Source: Leisingera sp. JC1 (GTDB lineage: Bacteria > Pseudomonadota > Alphaproteobacteria > Rhodobacterales > Rhodobacteraceae). Taken from it: 64,000 nucleotides of DNA. Shown here one piece after another: positions 26,336-35,790 of the stretch (the first letter of the stretch is position 1; every line of letters begins with the position of its first letter). The notes under the pieces are model-generated. The model saw only the letters and a program-made list of their open reading frames with translations, ran no database searches and had not been told where the DNA came from. The DNA is taken from contig NZ_LYUZ01000024.1 in NCBI RefSeq assembly GCF_001679925.1, positions 38,877 through 102,876 on the forward strand. Reading direction: 5' to 3'. A program made the translations under genes and the position numbers.

Positions 26336-26586
26336 GGCGGGACCCCAGCGCAGCACCCGGTGAAAACGCCGGGCGGAATTCGGACTTGATTTTGCTTCCT
26401 AAGGTGCTGGTGCCGCCGGCAGCCGGAGAATAGCGACAGCGCTCCAGCGGATTGCGACACTACATGCAGGTTTGCGTCACCGGGAAAATGCCTGCCGCCT
26501 CTTGCAGGTCAAAAGGGGCGATACTAAGACTCGGGTAACACACTGTCGGGTATGGTGCCGGACATAAACAACGCAGGCAGGTTGCA

Positions 26587-27219
26587 ATGATTGATCCCAG
26601 AGAAACATACATGAACACCCTGGTCCCGATGGTGGTTGAGCAGACCAGCCGGGGCGAACGGGCCTATGACATCTTTTCCCGCCTTCTGAAGGAGCGGATC
26701 ATCTTCCTGAACGGTCCGGTTCATGACGGGATGAGCTCGCTGATCGTGGCGCAACTCTTGCACCTTGAGGCGGAAAACCCGTCCAAGGAAATCTCCATGT
26801 ACATCAACAGCCCCGGCGGCGTGGTGACCTCCGGCCTGTCGATCTATGACACCATGCAGTACATCAAGCCCAAGGTCTCGACCCTGGTGATCGGCCAGGC
26901 GGCCTCGATGGGCTCGCTGCTGCTGACCGCTGGTGAGCCGGGCATGCGCTTCAGCCTGCCGAATTCCCGCGTGATGGTGCACCAGCCCTCTGGCGGCTTC
27001 CAGGGCCAGGCGACCGACATCATGATCCACGCCGAGGAAACCCTGAAGCTGAAGAAGCGCCTGAACGAGATCTACGTCAAGCACACCGGCCAGGATTACG
27101 ACACCATTGTCGAAGCGCTGGAGCGCGACAACTTCATGTCGCCGGAAGAGGCCAAGGAATTCGGCCTGATCGACGAGATCGTCGAGAACCGCGCCAAGGG
27201 CGATGACGAGCAGGCCTGA
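26587..27219 (+). CDS. clpP: ATP-dependent Clp protease proteolytic subunit
   Basis: The 210-residue protein has the serine-protease triad in family context: Ser107 in 'QAASMGS', His132 in 'MVHQPSGG' and Asp181 in 'LERDNF'. 'NSPGGVV' and the handle helix '[13 protein letters not shown]' are intact. ClpP forms a double heptamer that degrades substrates delivered by ClpX or ClpA. The start at 26587 is the most upstream ATG with a weak AGG; Met9 ('MNTLVPMV') is an alternative and would mark the propeptide region. It is followed by clpX, the standard order. Confidence 0.98.
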   Translation: MIDPRETYMNTLVPMVVEQTSRGERAYDIFSRLLKERIIFLNGPVHDGMSSLIVAQLLHLEAENPSKEISMYINSPGGVVTSGLSIYDTMQYIKPKVSTLVIGQAASMGSLLLTAGEPGMRFSLPNSRVMVHQPSGGFQGQATDIMIHAEETLKLKKRLNEIYVKHTGQDYDTIVEALERDNFMSPEEAKEFGLIDEIVENRAKGDDEQA

Positions 27220-27240
27220 CGCCTGAGCTTGTGAACAGCC

Positions 27241-27274
27241 GTGTGCCCCGGCGGTTAAGATGGGGCGCACTTTC
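27241..27274 (+). terminator. Hairpin between clpP and clpX
   Basis: GTGTGCCCC and GGGGCGCAC pair over nine bases (one G-T wobble) with a 12-base loop, followed by TTTC. It probably gives partial termination after clpP, with clpX also read from its own promoter in the remaining 95 bp. Confidence 0.5.
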
Positions 27275-27369
27275 ACATTGTGGCGGCCTAAGCACTGGCT
27301 TAAGCTGGCCAAAAGAGGAAATGCCCCGCAGTGCGGGAGCAGCGGACCGGGCGGACTGAAAGGTAGACC

Positions 27370-28638
27370 ATGGCGACGAATTCAGGCGGCGACAGCAAGA
27401 ACACCCTCTACTGCAGCTTCTGCGGCAAGAGCCAGCACGAAGTGCGTAAGCTGATCGCAGGCCCCACCGTGTTCATTTGCGATGAATGCGTTGAACTGTG
27501 CATGGATATCATCCGTGAAGAGACCAAGGCTTCCGGCCTGAAGGCGACCGACGGCGTGCCGACGCCCAAGGACATCTGCCAGGTGCTTGATGATTACGTG
27601 ATCGGCCAGGCCACCGCCAAGCGGGTGCTGTCGGTTGCGGTGCATAACCATTACAAGCGTCTGAACCATGCTCAGAAGGCGGGCTCGGACATCGAACTGG
27701 CAAAATCCAACATCCTGCTGATCGGCCCCACCGGCTGCGGCAAGACATTGCTGGCGCAGACGCTGGCACGGATTCTGGATGTGCCCTTCACCATGGCGGA
27801 TGCAACCACGCTGACCGAAGCCGGTTACGTGGGCGAGGATGTCGAGAACATCATCCTGAAGCTCTTGCAGGCGTCTGAGTACAACGTCGAGCGCGCGCAG
27901 CGCGGCATCGTCTATATCGACGAGGTCGACAAGATCACCCGCAAGTCGGAAAACCCCTCGATCACCCGCGACGTGTCGGGTGAGGGCGTGCAGCAGGCAC
28001 TGCTGAAGCTGATGGAGGGCACCGTGGCCTCTGTGCCGCCGCAGGGCGGGCGCAAACATCCGCAGCAGGAATTCCTGCAGGTGGACACCACCAACATCCT
28101 GTTCATCTGCGGCGGCGCCTTTGCCGGTCTCGACAAGATCATCGCACAGCGCGGCAAGGGCTCGGCCATGGGCTTTGGCGCCGATGTGCGTGACAATGAC
28201 GAGCGCGGCGTTGGCGAGATCTTCAAGGATCTGGAGCCGGAAGATCTGCTGAAATTCGGCCTGATCCCGGAATTTGTCGGCCGTCTGCCGGTTCTGGCGA
28301 CGCTCGAGGATCTGGACGAGGACGCGCTGGTCACCATTCTGACCCTGCCGAAGAACGCCCTGGTCAAACAGTACCAGCGCCTGTTCGAGCTGGAAGACAC
28401 CGAGCTGGACTTCACCGACGAAGCGCTGAGCGCGATTGCCAAGAAAGCAATCGAGCGCAAGACCGGCGCCCGCGGCTTGCGCTCGATCATGGAAGATATC
28501 CTGCTGGATACGATGTTCGACCTGCCGGGAATGGACAGCGTGACCAAAGTGGTTGTGAACGAGGAGGCGGTGACCTCTGATGCGCAGCCGCTGATGATCC
28601 ACGCGGATGCCGAGAAAGAGCCGGCTTCGGCGGGCTGA
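27370..28638 (+). CDS. clpX: ATP-dependent Clp protease ATP-binding subunit ClpX
   Basis: The 422 residues match the normal ClpX length. The N-terminal C4 zinc finger (Cys15, Cys18, Cys37, Cys40) is complete. The AAA+ core has Walker A 'GPTGCGKT' (119-126), Walker B '[10 protein letters not shown]', and pore loop 'YVGEDVENI'; the ClpP-docking loop lies in the 'GFGA' region and the sensor-2 arginine in 'TGARGLRS'. ClpX unfolds tagged proteins (SsrA, CtrA and others in alphaproteobacteria) and feeds ClpP. An AGG-rich ribosome binding site precedes the ATG. It is downstream of clpP by 150 bp. Confidence 0.98.
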   Translation: MATNSGGDSKNTLYCSFCGKSQHEVRKLIAGPTVFICDECVELCMDIIREETKASGLKATDGVPTPKDICQVLDDYVIGQATAKRVLSVAVHNHYKRLNHAQKAGSDIELAKSNILLIGPTGCGKTLLAQTLARILDVPFTMADATTLTEAGYVGEDVENIILKLLQASEYNVERAQRGIVYIDEVDKITRKSENPSITRDVSGEGVQQALLKLMEGTVASVPPQGGRKHPQQEFLQVDTTNILFICGGAFAGLDKIIAQRGKGSAMGFGADVRDNDERGVGEIFKDLEPEDLLKFGLIPEFVGRLPVLATLEDLDEDALVTILTLPKNALVKQYQRLFELEDTELDFTDEALSAIAKKAIERKTGARGLRSIMEDILLDTMFDLPGMDSVTKVVVNEEAVTSDAQPLMIHADAEKEPASAG

Positions 28639-28658
28639 CAGGCGAAAGTTTCTGATAG

Positions 28659-28687
28659 AGCGGCGCGGTGATTTCCGCGCCGCTTTC
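28659..28687 (+). terminator. Rho-independent-like terminator after clpX
   Basis: A perfect 10-bp stem (AGCGGCGCGG / CCGCGCCGCT, loop TGATTT) begins 21 bp after the clpX stop and is followed by TTCAT. The T-run is short, but the stem is very stable. Confidence 0.75.
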
Positions 28688-28704
28688 ATGTTGAGGAGAA
28701 AAAC

Positions 28705-29070
28705 ATGATCAAGCGGATTTCTTCGGGCGGCGAGTTCGAGGCCAAGATCGGCTATTGCCGCGCCGTGGTTGCAGGCGGTTTCGTGCATGTGGCGGGAACC
28801 GTTGGGCAGGGCGACGATGTGGTGGCGCAGTGCCGCTCGGCGCTGGACACCATCGGCAGTGCCTTGGAGAAGGCAGGCGCCAGCTTTGCCGATGTAGTGC
28901 GGGTGAACTACTACCTGCCGGATGCGGCGGAGTTTGAGCCTTGCTGGCCCATTCTGTCGGAAACTTTCGGCGCCAACCCGCCCGCGGCCACCATGATCGA
29001 GTGCAATCTGATTGATCCCAAGTTTCGGATTGAGATCGAAGTAACCGCACTGGCGCCCGCGGAGGGCTGA
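28705..29070 (+). CDS. RidA (YjgF/UK114) family protein
   Basis: The protein is 121 aa with the YjgF fold: '[11 protein letters not shown]', '[32 protein letters not shown]' and the terminal strand 'IEIEVTAL'. In archetypal RidA the imine-deaminating Arg105 sits in a 'P(A)R' motif; here that segment reads '[10 protein letters not shown]', so the arginine is absent. The protein therefore belongs to a Rid subgroup that probably lacks 2-aminoacrylate deaminase activity. A TTGAGGAG-type site precedes the ATG. It follows the clpX terminator, so it has its own promoter or read-through. Confidence 0.88.
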   Translation: MIKRISSGGEFEAKIGYCRAVVAGGFVHVAGTVGQGDDVVAQCRSALDTIGSALEKAGASFADVVRVNYYLPDAAEFEPCWPILSETFGANPPAATMIECNLIDPKFRIEIEVTALAPAEG

Positions 29071-29203
29071 CCGGTCCGGCGGCGCAGCGCCGCGGAAGCA
29101 AATCTGCCAAATCCCGCCAAGTCACAGGCAGCGCAGGGCGCAAGCCACTGGACCTTGGCGGGAAATTGGGCCATATCGAAGTCGGAAAAATCCGGAGGCA
29201 CCC

Positions 29204-29590
29204 ATGGGAATCCTGAACACTCTTCTGCGCGCTGTGACCTGGTGGAACGGCTCCACCCTGAACACCCGGATCTTCACCGCCCGTAAGGGGCTTAAAGTAG
29301 GTGAGGATGATCAGGGCAACGTGTTCTACCGCAATGCGGACGACAGCAAGCGCTGGGTGATGTTCAACGGCGAAGTGGAAGCCTCCCGCATCAGCCCCGA
29401 CTGGCACGGCTGGCTGCACCGCACCTTTGACGAGGTGCCGAGCGAGAAGCCGCTGAAGCACAAGGCCTGGGAAAAGCCGCATCAGGAAAACCTGACCGGC
29501 ACCATGATGGCCTATGCCCCGGCCGGGTCGATCCGCGCGGGCGGCGAGCCGAAAGAGCGCCGCGATTACGAGGCCTGGGTGCCCGAGTAA
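29204..29590 (+). CDS. Complex I accessory subunit, NDUFA12/B17.2 family
   Basis: The 128-residue protein carries the NDUFA12 signature: '[40 protein letters not shown]' fragments and the '[19 protein letters not shown]' tail. In alphaproteobacteria this is one of few accessory subunits shared with mitochondrial complex I, bound on the peripheral arm. The gene lies outside the nuo operon, upstream of mlaD, which is the usual arrangement in this group. The ATG at 29204 has GGAGG eight bases upstream. Confidence 0.95.
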   Translation: MGILNTLLRAVTWWNGSTLNTRIFTARKGLKVGEDDQGNVFYRNADDSKRWVMFNGEVEASRISPDWHGWLHRTFDEVPSEKPLKHKAWEKPHQENLTGTMMAYAPAGSIRAGGEPKERRDYEAWVPE

Positions 29591-29615
29591 ACACATCTGC
29601 CAAAAGGCTGATTTC

Positions 29616-30068
29616 ATGTCCCATAATCCTACTGAAGTTTTTGCCGGCGGCATCGTGCTGGCGGCGGCCATCGGTTTTGCCGTTTATGCGGGTCAGGCGG
29701 CGGGCCTGTCGCGTGGCGGCTCCACCTATGATCTGACAGCTTCTTTCCGTTCGCTGGAAGGCGTCAGCGTTGGTACCGATGTGCGGCTGGCCGGTGTCAA
29801 GATCGGCACCGTGACCGGTGTTGACCTCAATCCGGAGACCTACCGCGCCGATACCGTGTTCTCGGTCAGGGAGGGCATTGAAGTTCCGGACGATAGCGCA
29901 GTGGTAATTTCCTCCGAAGGCCTGCTTGGCGGCAACTTTGTTGAGATCATGCCCGGCGGCTCTCCTTTTGCCTTTGAGCCGGGCGATGAGATCGAGGACA
30001 CCCAGGGTGCGGTCAGCCTGATTTCGCTCCTGGTGAAATTCGTGGCGGGCGGCGGGGAAGAGTCTTGA
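29616..30068 (+). CDS. mlaD: MlaD-type MCE domain protein, outer-membrane lipid asymmetry
   Basis: The start at ATG 29616 ('MSHNPTEVFAGG') gives 150 aa; the longer frame overlaps the preceding gene. One N-terminal transmembrane helix (about residues 8-28) anchors a single MCE domain ('YDLTASFRSLEGVSVGTDVRLAGVKIGTV' start). MlaD hexamers bind phospholipid in the periplasm for the MlaFEDB transporter, which keeps phospholipid out of the outer leaflet. No mlaE or mlaF is nearby, so the partners are elsewhere. It overlaps the DUF2155 gene by 4 bp. Confidence 0.92.
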   Translation: MSHNPTEVFAGGIVLAAAIGFAVYAGQAAGLSRGGSTYDLTASFRSLEGVSVGTDVRLAGVKIGTVTGVDLNPETYRADTVFSVREGIEVPDDSAVVISSEGLLGGNFVEIMPGGSPFAFEPGDEIEDTQGAVSLISLLVKFVAGGGEES

Positions 30069-30427
30069 GACGCTTTACGGCAGTATTGACGGCTGCCCTG
30101 CTGGCGCTCCCCGCCTTGGCGCAGGAGCAGGCCACCCAAGGGACGGCGGCAGTGCTGCGGGCGCTGGACAAGGTCAACGGGCATTCCCTGGATGCGGAGG
30201 TCGCCATTGGCGCCAGCGCCGAGATGTTCGGCCTGCTGGTGACCGTCCGGGACTGCCGCTATCCGGCGGACAACCCGACAGGGGACGCTTTTGCCTATTT
30301 GTCGGTGCAGGACCCCAAGAATGGATCCGAGCATTTCCAGGGCTGGATGATCGCTTCTAGCCCGGCGCTGAATGCGCTGGATCACAACCGTTATGACGTC
30401 TGGGTCATCCGCTGCAAAAGCAGCTGA
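30065..30427 (+). CDS. Exported DUF2155 domain protein
   Basis: A 120-residue protein starting at TTG, overlapping the mlaD stop (TTGA). It has a signal peptide cleaved after 'ALPALAQ'. The DUF2155 core is plain: 'LDKVNGHSLDAEVAIGASAEMFGLLVTVRDCRY' start and 'AFAYLSVQD' then 'GWMIASSPALNALDHNRYDVWVIRC'. Two conserved cysteines could form a disulfide. Its function is unknown; the fixed mlaD-DUF2155 pairing suggests an envelope role. Its 3' end overlaps the convergent aat gene by 37 bp. Confidence 0.9.
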   Translation: MRRFTAVLTAALLALPALAQEQATQGTAAVLRALDKVNGHSLDAEVAIGASAEMFGLLVTVRDCRYPADNPTGDAFAYLSVQDPKNGSEHFQGWMIASSPALNALDHNRYDVWVIRCKSS

Positions 30428-31023
30428 GGCCCGGGTACCGGCGGCAGTAAAAAATCAGCATCCTTGTCCAAGGCCTCGTGCAGCAGCGCGCGGTATCGTG
30501 CGCGTGTGACCTCGACCCCGCCAAGCGACGCCAGATGCGGGGTCAGGAACTGGGTATCGCATAGGGTGAAACCAGCCTTCACCAGCCGGTCTGTCAGATA
30601 GGCCAGTGCTACCTTTGAGGCATCGCGGCGGCGGGAGAACATGCTCTCGCCGAAGAACGCACCGCCTAGTGAAACGCCATAGGTTCCGCCCGCCAGCATC
30701 CCCTGATGCCAGACCTCGAGCGAATGGGCGTTGCCCATCAGGTGCAGTTCCTGGTAGCGGTCGCGAATTTCGCTGTTGATCCAGGTTTCAGCCCGGTCGG
30801 CACAGCCGTCCACCACACCGGCAAAATCCCGGTTCACGGTAATCTCAAACCCGCCGTTGCGGATGCGCTTGGCCAAAGAGCGGGAGATACGGAACCCGTC
30901 CAGCGGCAGGATCCCGCGCCGCTTGGGATCGACCCAGAACACTTCGGGGTCGTCGCGGTGTTCGGCCATCGGGAAAACACCGGCGGAATAGGCGTGCAGC
31001 AAAAGATCGGCAGTCAGGCTCAT
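30391..31023 (-). CDS. aat: Leucyl/phenylalanyl-tRNA--protein transferase
   Basis: The start at ATG 31023 ('MSLTADLLLHAYSAGVFPM') gives 210 aa. Family motifs are 'FWVDPKRRGILPLDGFRISRSL', 'WINSEIRDRYQELHLMGNAHSLEVW', 'GGTYGVSLGGAFFGESMFSR' and 'FTLCDTQFLTPHLASLG' segments. Aat adds Leu or Phe to proteins with N-terminal Lys or Arg and makes them N-degron substrates for ClpS-ClpAP. It is cytoplasmic. ClpP is encoded 4 kb away, but clpS and clpA are not in the window. The tail overlaps DUF2155 on the other strand. Confidence 0.95.
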   Translation of the reverse strand: MSLTADLLLHAYSAGVFPMAEHRDDPEVFWVDPKRRGILPLDGFRISRSLAKRIRNGGFEITVNRDFAGVVDGCADRAETWINSEIRDRYQELHLMGNAHSLEVWHQGMLAGGTYGVSLGGAFFGESMFSRRRDASKVALAYLTDRLVKAGFTLCDTQFLTPHLASLGGVEVTRARYRALLHEALDKDADFLLPPVPGPQLLLQRMTQTS

Positions 31024-31053
31024 GATGCCGCCAGTATAAAGGGGAAAGGCAGG

Positions 31054-31091
31054 GAAAAGTAAAACGGGGCGCAACCCGATGGTGCGCCCCG
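31054..31091 (-). terminator. Rho-independent terminator after accB-accC
   Basis: A perfect 9-bp stem (CGGGGCGCA / TGCGCCCCG, 9-base loop) is followed on the minus strand by TTTTACTTTTC. It lies 8 bp beyond the accC stop and just before aat. Confidence 0.85.
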
Positions 31092-31098
31092 CAAGGGT

Positions 31099-32448
31099 TT
31101 AACCCGGTGTGTTTTCTTCCAGCCAGCGCTCCAGCCAGTGAATGCCGTAGTCGCCGGAGTGGATGTCCTGCTCCTGCAGCAGAGCATGGAACAGCGGCAC
31201 GGTGGTGTCGATGCCGTCAATGATCAGCTCGCCCAGGGCGCGGTTCAGGCGCGCCAGCGCCTCGGTCCGGTCGCGGCCGTGCACGATCAGCTTGCCGATC
31301 AACGAGTCGTAGTAGGGCGGGATTGAGTAGCCGTCATAAAGCGCCGAATCCATCCGCACGCCCAGTCCGCCGGGGGCGTGGTACTGGGTGATCTTGCCCG
31401 GGCAGGGCGAGAAGTTCGGCAGTTTCTCGGCGTTGATCCGCACCTCGATGGCGTGGCCGTTGATCTCCAGATCGTCCTGGGTGAACGACATCGGCAGGCC
31501 TTCGGCCACCCGGATCTGTTCACGCACCAGGTCGACGCCGAAGATGGCCTCGGTCACCGGATGCTCCACCTGCAGGCGGGTGTTCATCTCGATGAAGTAG
31601 AACTCGCCGTCCTCATAGAGGAACTCGACGGTGCCCGCGCCGGAATAGCCCATTTTACCCACGGCGTCGGCGCAGATTTTGCCGATGCGGGCGCGCTCTT
31701 CCGGGGTGATGCAGGGGCCGGGGGCTTCCTCGAACACCTTCTGGTGGCGCCGCTGCAGGGAGCAGTCGCGTTCGGCTAGATGGATGCCGGTGCCCTTGCC
31801 GTCGCCAAAGACCTGAACCTCGATATGACGCGGCTTCTGGAGGTATTTCTCCATGTAGACTTCGTCATTGCCAAAAGCGGCCTTGGCCTCGGAGCGGGCG
31901 GTTGAGAAGGCCGAGACCAGTTCTTTCTCGTCCTTGGCCACCTTCATGCCGCGGCCGCCGCCGCCGGCGGTGGCCTTGATGATCACCGGGTAGCCCATGT
32001 CCTTGGCGGCCTTCTTGGCCGCAGCAATGTCGGGAACGCCGCCGTCGGAGCCGGGCACCACCGGAATGCCGAGGTTCTTGGCTGTTTCCTTGGCGGTGAT
32101 CTTGTCGCCCATGATGCGGATGTGTGCAGCCGACGGGCCGATGAAGGTCAGGCCGTGGTCTTCGATGATCTGCACAAAATTGGCGTTTTCCGACAGGAAA
32201 CCGTAGCCCGGGTGGATCGCCTGGGCGCCGGTGATCTCGCAAGCGGAGATGATGGCTGGAATCGACAGGTAGCTTTGGGTGCCGGACGGCGGCCCGATGC
32301 AGACCGATTCATCGGCCATGCGGACGTGCATCGCGTCGGCATCTGCGGTGGAGTGCACCGCGACGGACTTGATGCCCATCTCGCGGCAGGCACGGATCAC
32401 GCGCAGGGCGATCTCGCCGCGGTTGGCAATCAGGATCTTGTCAAACAT
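31099..32448 (-). CDS. accC: Acetyl-CoA carboxylase, biotin carboxylase subunit
   Basis: The 449 residues are the typical AccC length. The ATP-grasp glycine-rich loop 'GGGGRGM' (162-168) is intact, as are '[12 protein letters not shown]' and the active-site strand '[16 protein letters not shown]' with catalytic Glu and Arg. AccC carboxylates the biotin on AccB using bicarbonate and ATP, the first half of malonyl-CoA synthesis. It follows accB by 9 bp on the same strand, the standard two-gene operon. Confidence 0.98.
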   Translation of the reverse strand: MFDKILIANRGEIALRVIRACREMGIKSVAVHSTADADAMHVRMADESVCIGPPSGTQSYLSIPAIISACEITGAQAIHPGYGFLSENANFVQIIEDHGLTFIGPSAAHIRIMGDKITAKETAKNLGIPVVPGSDGGVPDIAAAKKAAKDMGYPVIIKATAGGGGRGMKVAKDEKELVSAFSTARSEAKAAFGNDEVYMEKYLQKPRHIEVQVFGDGKGTGIHLAERDCSLQRRHQKVFEEAPGPCITPEERARIGKICADAVGKMGYSGAGTVEFLYEDGEFYFIEMNTRLQVEHPVTEAIFGVDLVREQIRVAEGLPMSFTQDDLEINGHAIEVRINAEKLPNFSPCPGKITQYHAPGGLGVRMDSALYDGYSIPPYYDSLIGKLIVHGRDRTEALARLNRALGELIIDGIDTTVPLFHALLQEQDIHSGDYGIHWLERWLEENTPG

Positions 32449-32457
32449 GGCAGATCC

Positions 32458-32952
32458 TTACTCGATGATGGCCAGGGGGGTTCCGAATTCAACGGCGGCA
32501 CCGTCTTCGACCAGGATGCGCTTCACGGTGCCGGATTTGGGCGCCGGGATGTGGTTCATGGTCTTCATCGCCTCAACGATCAGCAGGGTGTCGCCTTCGC
32601 TGACCTGCGCGCCAACCGAGATGAACGACGGCGCGCCGGGTTCCGGCTGCAGGTAGACGGTGCCAACCATCGGCGAGGTCACGGCGCCGGGGTGGCTGGC
32701 CGGATCGTCGCTTGCGGCTGCCGGGGCAGCGGCGGCAGGAGCGGCAGCAACCGGAGCGGGGGCGGCAGCGGCAGGCACTTGAACCTGTACCGGCGCAGCA
32801 GCCATAGCGGTCTGGCGCGAAACGCGCACGTTCAGGCTGTCGTCGTCGCCATAGTCGCGTTTAACCTGCAGCTCGGTCAGGTCGTTTTCGCGCAGCAGCT
32901 CCGCCAGCGCCTTGATGAATGCCACGTCAGCTTCGTGAGATTTGTTTGTCAT
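32458..32952 (-). CDS. accB: Acetyl-CoA carboxylase biotin carboxyl carrier protein
   Basis: The start at ATG 32952 gives 164 aa. A helical N-terminus ('[17 protein letters not shown]') leads to an Ala/Pro-rich flexible linker (about 50-90). The biotinyl domain carries Lys130 in 'VEAMKTMN'. AccB is biotinylated by BirA and shuttles carboxyl groups from AccC to the carboxyltransferase. It is the first gene of the accBC operon; the carboxyltransferase genes are not in the window. Confidence 0.97.
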   Translation of the reverse strand: MTNKSHEADVAFIKALAELLRENDLTELQVKRDYGDDDSLNVRVSRQTAMAAAPVQVQVPAAAAPAPVAAAPAAAAPAAASDDPASHPGAVTSPMVGTVYLQPEPGAPSFISVGAQVSEGDTLLIVEAMKTMNHIPAPKSGTVKRILVEDGAAVEFGTPLAIIE

Positions 32953-33108
32953 TTTGTCCTCAGCCAATTCCGACAGGCCCGCCGGATGGGCGGGCAGGAA
33001 ATTAGGGCGCTTATAGGGCAAGGATTACCGCAAGGAAAGCACTCCTGAACTGCGGTGTAACATGAGGTCTATGGCGCGGATTCGCAATTGCCTGCGGGAA
33101 TTTCCTGG

Positions 33109-33645
33109 TCAGAGGGGCATCCCGGTCAGTTTGGCCACCAGCTCCGGCAGTTTGCGGGCGCCGAATTTTTGCAAGAGATGCGCGCGGTGGCTCTCCACAG
33201 TCCGGTAGGACAGATCCAGCTGCTTGCCGATTTCCTTGGCTGACAGCCCCTTGCAGGTGAGGATCGCAACCTCGCGCTCGCGCGGAGTAAGGGAGACCAC
33301 GGGGCGGTCGTCGGAAATGTCGGCAAAGGACCAGATGCCGGTCTGAAACGGAGCCTCAGGCGTCACGGAGCGGCCGCGCACCCGGCACCAGAACAATCCG
33401 CCCGTCCGGCGGCGCATGATACGCTCGTCGCTGTAGCTGCCGCTTTGCGCTTCGGGCTGCTGCAGAAGGGCACCGATGCGGTTGAAGTCTTCCTGGCTGG
33501 GATAAAGCTCAGCAACCAGCATGCCGGTATAATCGCCGGGCGCGCCGCCAAAGGTCGCGGCGAATTGCAGGTTGCACCGGGTGATGACGCGGCGTTCCAG
33601 AACCGCAAGGCCCACAGGGGCATGGTCAAAGGCAAGATCGCTCAT
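33109..33645 (-). CDS. PAS-LuxR type transcriptional regulator
   Basis: A 178-residue protein with an N-terminal PAS-like sensory domain (about 1-110: 'APVGLAVLERRVITRCNLQFAATFG', 'GLFWCRVRGRSV') and a C-terminal LuxR/GerE helix-turn-helix ('SLTPREREVAILTCKGLSAKEIGKQLDLSYRTVESHRAHLLQKFG' elements). There is no receiver domain, so it probably senses a small molecule or redox state directly. It is divergent from the acyl-CoA ligase gene with 95 bp between starts, and may control it. Confidence 0.88.
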   Translation of the reverse strand: MSDLAFDHAPVGLAVLERRVITRCNLQFAATFGGAPGDYTGMLVAELYPSQEDFNRIGALLQQPEAQSGSYSDERIMRRRTGGLFWCRVRGRSVTPEAPFQTGIWSFADISDDRPVVSLTPREREVAILTCKGLSAKEIGKQLDLSYRTVESHRAHLLQKFGARKLPELVAKLTGMPL

Positions 33646-33740
33646 ATGGTATTCTTACGCAGGTATTTTTGCGGAATTGAAGGGTTTTGCCCTTGCGTGC
33701 CAGTTTCCGGCCGCAACGGCAAGCCGGGGAGGCGATTGGG

Positions 33741-35237
33741 ATGAACATAGCGGTGTGGCTGGCGAGGATGGCCGCGGCAGAAGGGGCGCGGCCGGCGCTG
33801 TATCTGGGGAAGGAGCTGGTGGCGGATTATGCCGGGTTCGATGCGCGCGCTGCTTCGGTTGCGGGCTGGCTGCGGGCGCAGGGCGTCGTGCCAGGCGACC
33901 GGGTCGGCATCTTTATGAAGAACTGCCCGGACTACCTGATCGCGCTTTACGGCATCTGGTATGCAGGCGCGGCCGCGGTGCCGATCAATGCCAAGCTGCA
34001 TGGCAAGGAAGCAGAGTTCATTTTGCAGAATTCCGGTGCAGGGCTGGTGTTTACCTCACCGGGACTGACTGAGGCGGTCGAAGGGACCGAGGCTGCGGTG
34101 CGCTGCGTGGATATTACCGGCGCGGAGTATGCCGATGCCTTGCAGGCGGAACCGGTCGCGGAGCCTGCCGCGCGCCTGCCGGAAGATCTTGCCTGGCTGT
34201 TTTATACCTCCGGGACTACCGGGCGGCCCAAGGGGGTGATGATTACCCATCGGATGCTGATGAACATGGCCGTAACCTACTTCGCGGATGTCGATCAGGT
34301 AAGCGCGGAGGATCACGCACTATACGCAGCGCCGATGAGCCATGGCGCGGGGATCTATGCCATCCAGCATGTGCTGGCGGGTGCGCGGCATGTCTGCCCG
34401 GTGTCCGGCGGCTTCGACGAGGCGGAGATTTTCGATCTTGCCGCGCATTTCGGGCGGGTTCACATGTTTGCCGCACCAACGATGGTCACGCGCATGACCT
34501 CCGAAGCCAAGCGGCTGGGCCGCAAGGGCGAGGGTTTGCGCACGGTCGTCTATGCCGGCGGGCCGATGTATGTTGCCGACATCGTTGAGGCGGTCTCGCA
34601 TTTCGGCCCGGTCTTTGTGCAGGTCTACGGTCAGGGCGAATGCCCGATGGCAATCACCGCGCTGAAGCGTCACGACGTGCAGGACCGCGCGCATCCCCGC
34701 TGGAAGGAGCGGCTGGCCAGCGTCGGCAAGGCGCAGAGTGTGGTGGACGTGCGGATCGGCACACCAGAGGGGGAATTCCTGCCAGCCGGTAGCCACGGCG
34801 AGATCATGGTGCGCGGCGACGCGGTGATGCCCGGATACTGGCGGAACCCGGAGGCGACAGAGAAGACCCTGATCAATGGCTGGCTGATGACCGGCGACAT
34901 GGGGGTGCTGGACGACGATGGCTACCTGACCCTGCAGGACCGTTCCAAGGACATGATCATCACCGGCGGCTCCAACGTTTACCCGCGCGAGGTGGAGGAG
35001 GTTCTGCTGATGCACCCGCAGGTGCGTGAGGTCTCTGTGGTGGGCCGGCCGCACACGGACTGGGGTGAGGAAGTGGTGGCCTTTGTCGTGGGTGATGCGC
35101 CGGATGACGAGCTGGACGAACTGTGCAACAGCCGTATCGCGCGATTCAAACGCCCCAAGGCGTATTTGCATATCGAGGCGCTGCCCAAGAACAACTACGG
35201 CAAAGTTCTGAAAACCGAACTTCGCCAGATGCTGTGA
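33741..35237 (+). CDS. Acyl-CoA ligase (AMP-forming, ANL superfamily)
   Basis: The start at ATG 33741 (498 aa) has GGGGAGG upstream. The AMP-binding P-loop 'YTSGTTGRPKG' (about 155-165), 'YGQGECP' (A5-type motif), 'TGDMGVLDDDGY' and the C-terminal 'GGSNVYPREVEEVL' and 'NNYGKVLKTEL' (catalytic Lys) are present. It activates a carboxylic acid to its CoA thioester through an acyl-adenylate. The length fits medium/long-chain or aryl acids; the substrate is not decidable. The adjacent divergent PAS-LuxR gene is a likely regulator. Confidence 0.9.
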   Translation: MNIAVWLARMAAAEGARPALYLGKELVADYAGFDARAASVAGWLRAQGVVPGDRVGIFMKNCPDYLIALYGIWYAGAAAVPINAKLHGKEAEFILQNSGAGLVFTSPGLTEAVEGTEAAVRCVDITGAEYADALQAEPVAEPAARLPEDLAWLFYTSGTTGRPKGVMITHRMLMNMAVTYFADVDQVSAEDHALYAAPMSHGAGIYAIQHVLAGARHVCPVSGGFDEAEIFDLAAHFGRVHMFAAPTMVTRMTSEAKRLGRKGEGLRTVVYAGGPMYVADIVEAVSHFGPVFVQVYGQGECPMAITALKRHDVQDRAHPRWKERLASVGKAQSVVDVRIGTPEGEFLPAGSHGEIMVRGDAVMPGYWRNPEATEKTLINGWLMTGDMGVLDDDGYLTLQDRSKDMIITGGSNVYPREVEEVLLMHPQVREVSVVGRPHTDWGEEVVAFVVGDAPDDELDELCNSRIARFKRPKAYLHIEALPKNNYGKVLKTELRQML

Positions 35238-35244
35238 CAGGCGT

Positions 35245-35790
35245 TCAGGCGGATCGGGCGGAGCCTTCTTCAACTTCGGTCTGACGCCGGCCCATCAGGG
35301 TGTCTATCAGCAGGCTCATCAGTTCGGCCCGGTTGCCGGTGCCGGACTTGCGGTAGATCGCATTGAGCTGTGCCTTGACGGTGCCCTCGGCGCTGCCGCG
35401 CATGGCGGCGATTTCGGAGGTGCTGAGACCCTTGACCAGGAAGGTCGCGACGTCCAGTTCGGCGGGCGTCAGGCTCCAATTGGCAAACTCGGCGTCGATC
35501 ACCTCCTGCACGGCGGCCTGAGCCGAATTCAGGCTTTCCTCCAGATGCGCTTTGCGCCGCATCAGCCACATCAGGATACGGGTCTCGATCACGATTGCAG
35601 CAAGCAGGGCCACCGCGGCCAGGCCTTCGACATAGGCGTGCGGGCCTTCGCCTTGTTCGGTTTCCGCGGCTTCCATGCCGGAGAGATCTGCAATCATGTC
35701 GCCTAGAAACACCGCCGCGCAGAGGGCCTGCACGGCGATGACGGCAATCAGGATCCAGGGTTGGGCCGGGTCTTGCCGGTTTTGGCTCAT
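35245..35790 (-). CDS. Membrane-anchored LuxR-type HTH regulator
   Basis: A 181-residue protein with two predicted transmembrane helices ('WILIAVIAVQALCAAVFLG' and 'GLAAVALLAAIVIETRILMWLM'), a short helical linker, and a C-terminal GerE-type helix-turn-helix ('LTPAELDVATFLVKGLSTSEIAAMRG', 'GTVKAQLNAIYRKSGTGNRAELMSLL'). The HTH is cytoplasmic if both helices span. The start overlaps the cytochrome b gene as ATGA, so the two are translationally coupled. It may report membrane redox state to transcription, by inference from context. No receiver or classical sensor domain is present. Confidence 0.82.
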   Translation of the reverse strand: MSQNRQDPAQPWILIAVIAVQALCAAVFLGDMIADLSGMEAAETEQGEGPHAYVEGLAAVALLAAIVIETRILMWLMRRKAHLEESLNSAQAAVQEVIDAEFANWSLTPAELDVATFLVKGLSTSEIAAMRGSAEGTVKAQLNAIYRKSGTGNRAELMSLLIDTLMGRRQTEVEEGSARSA

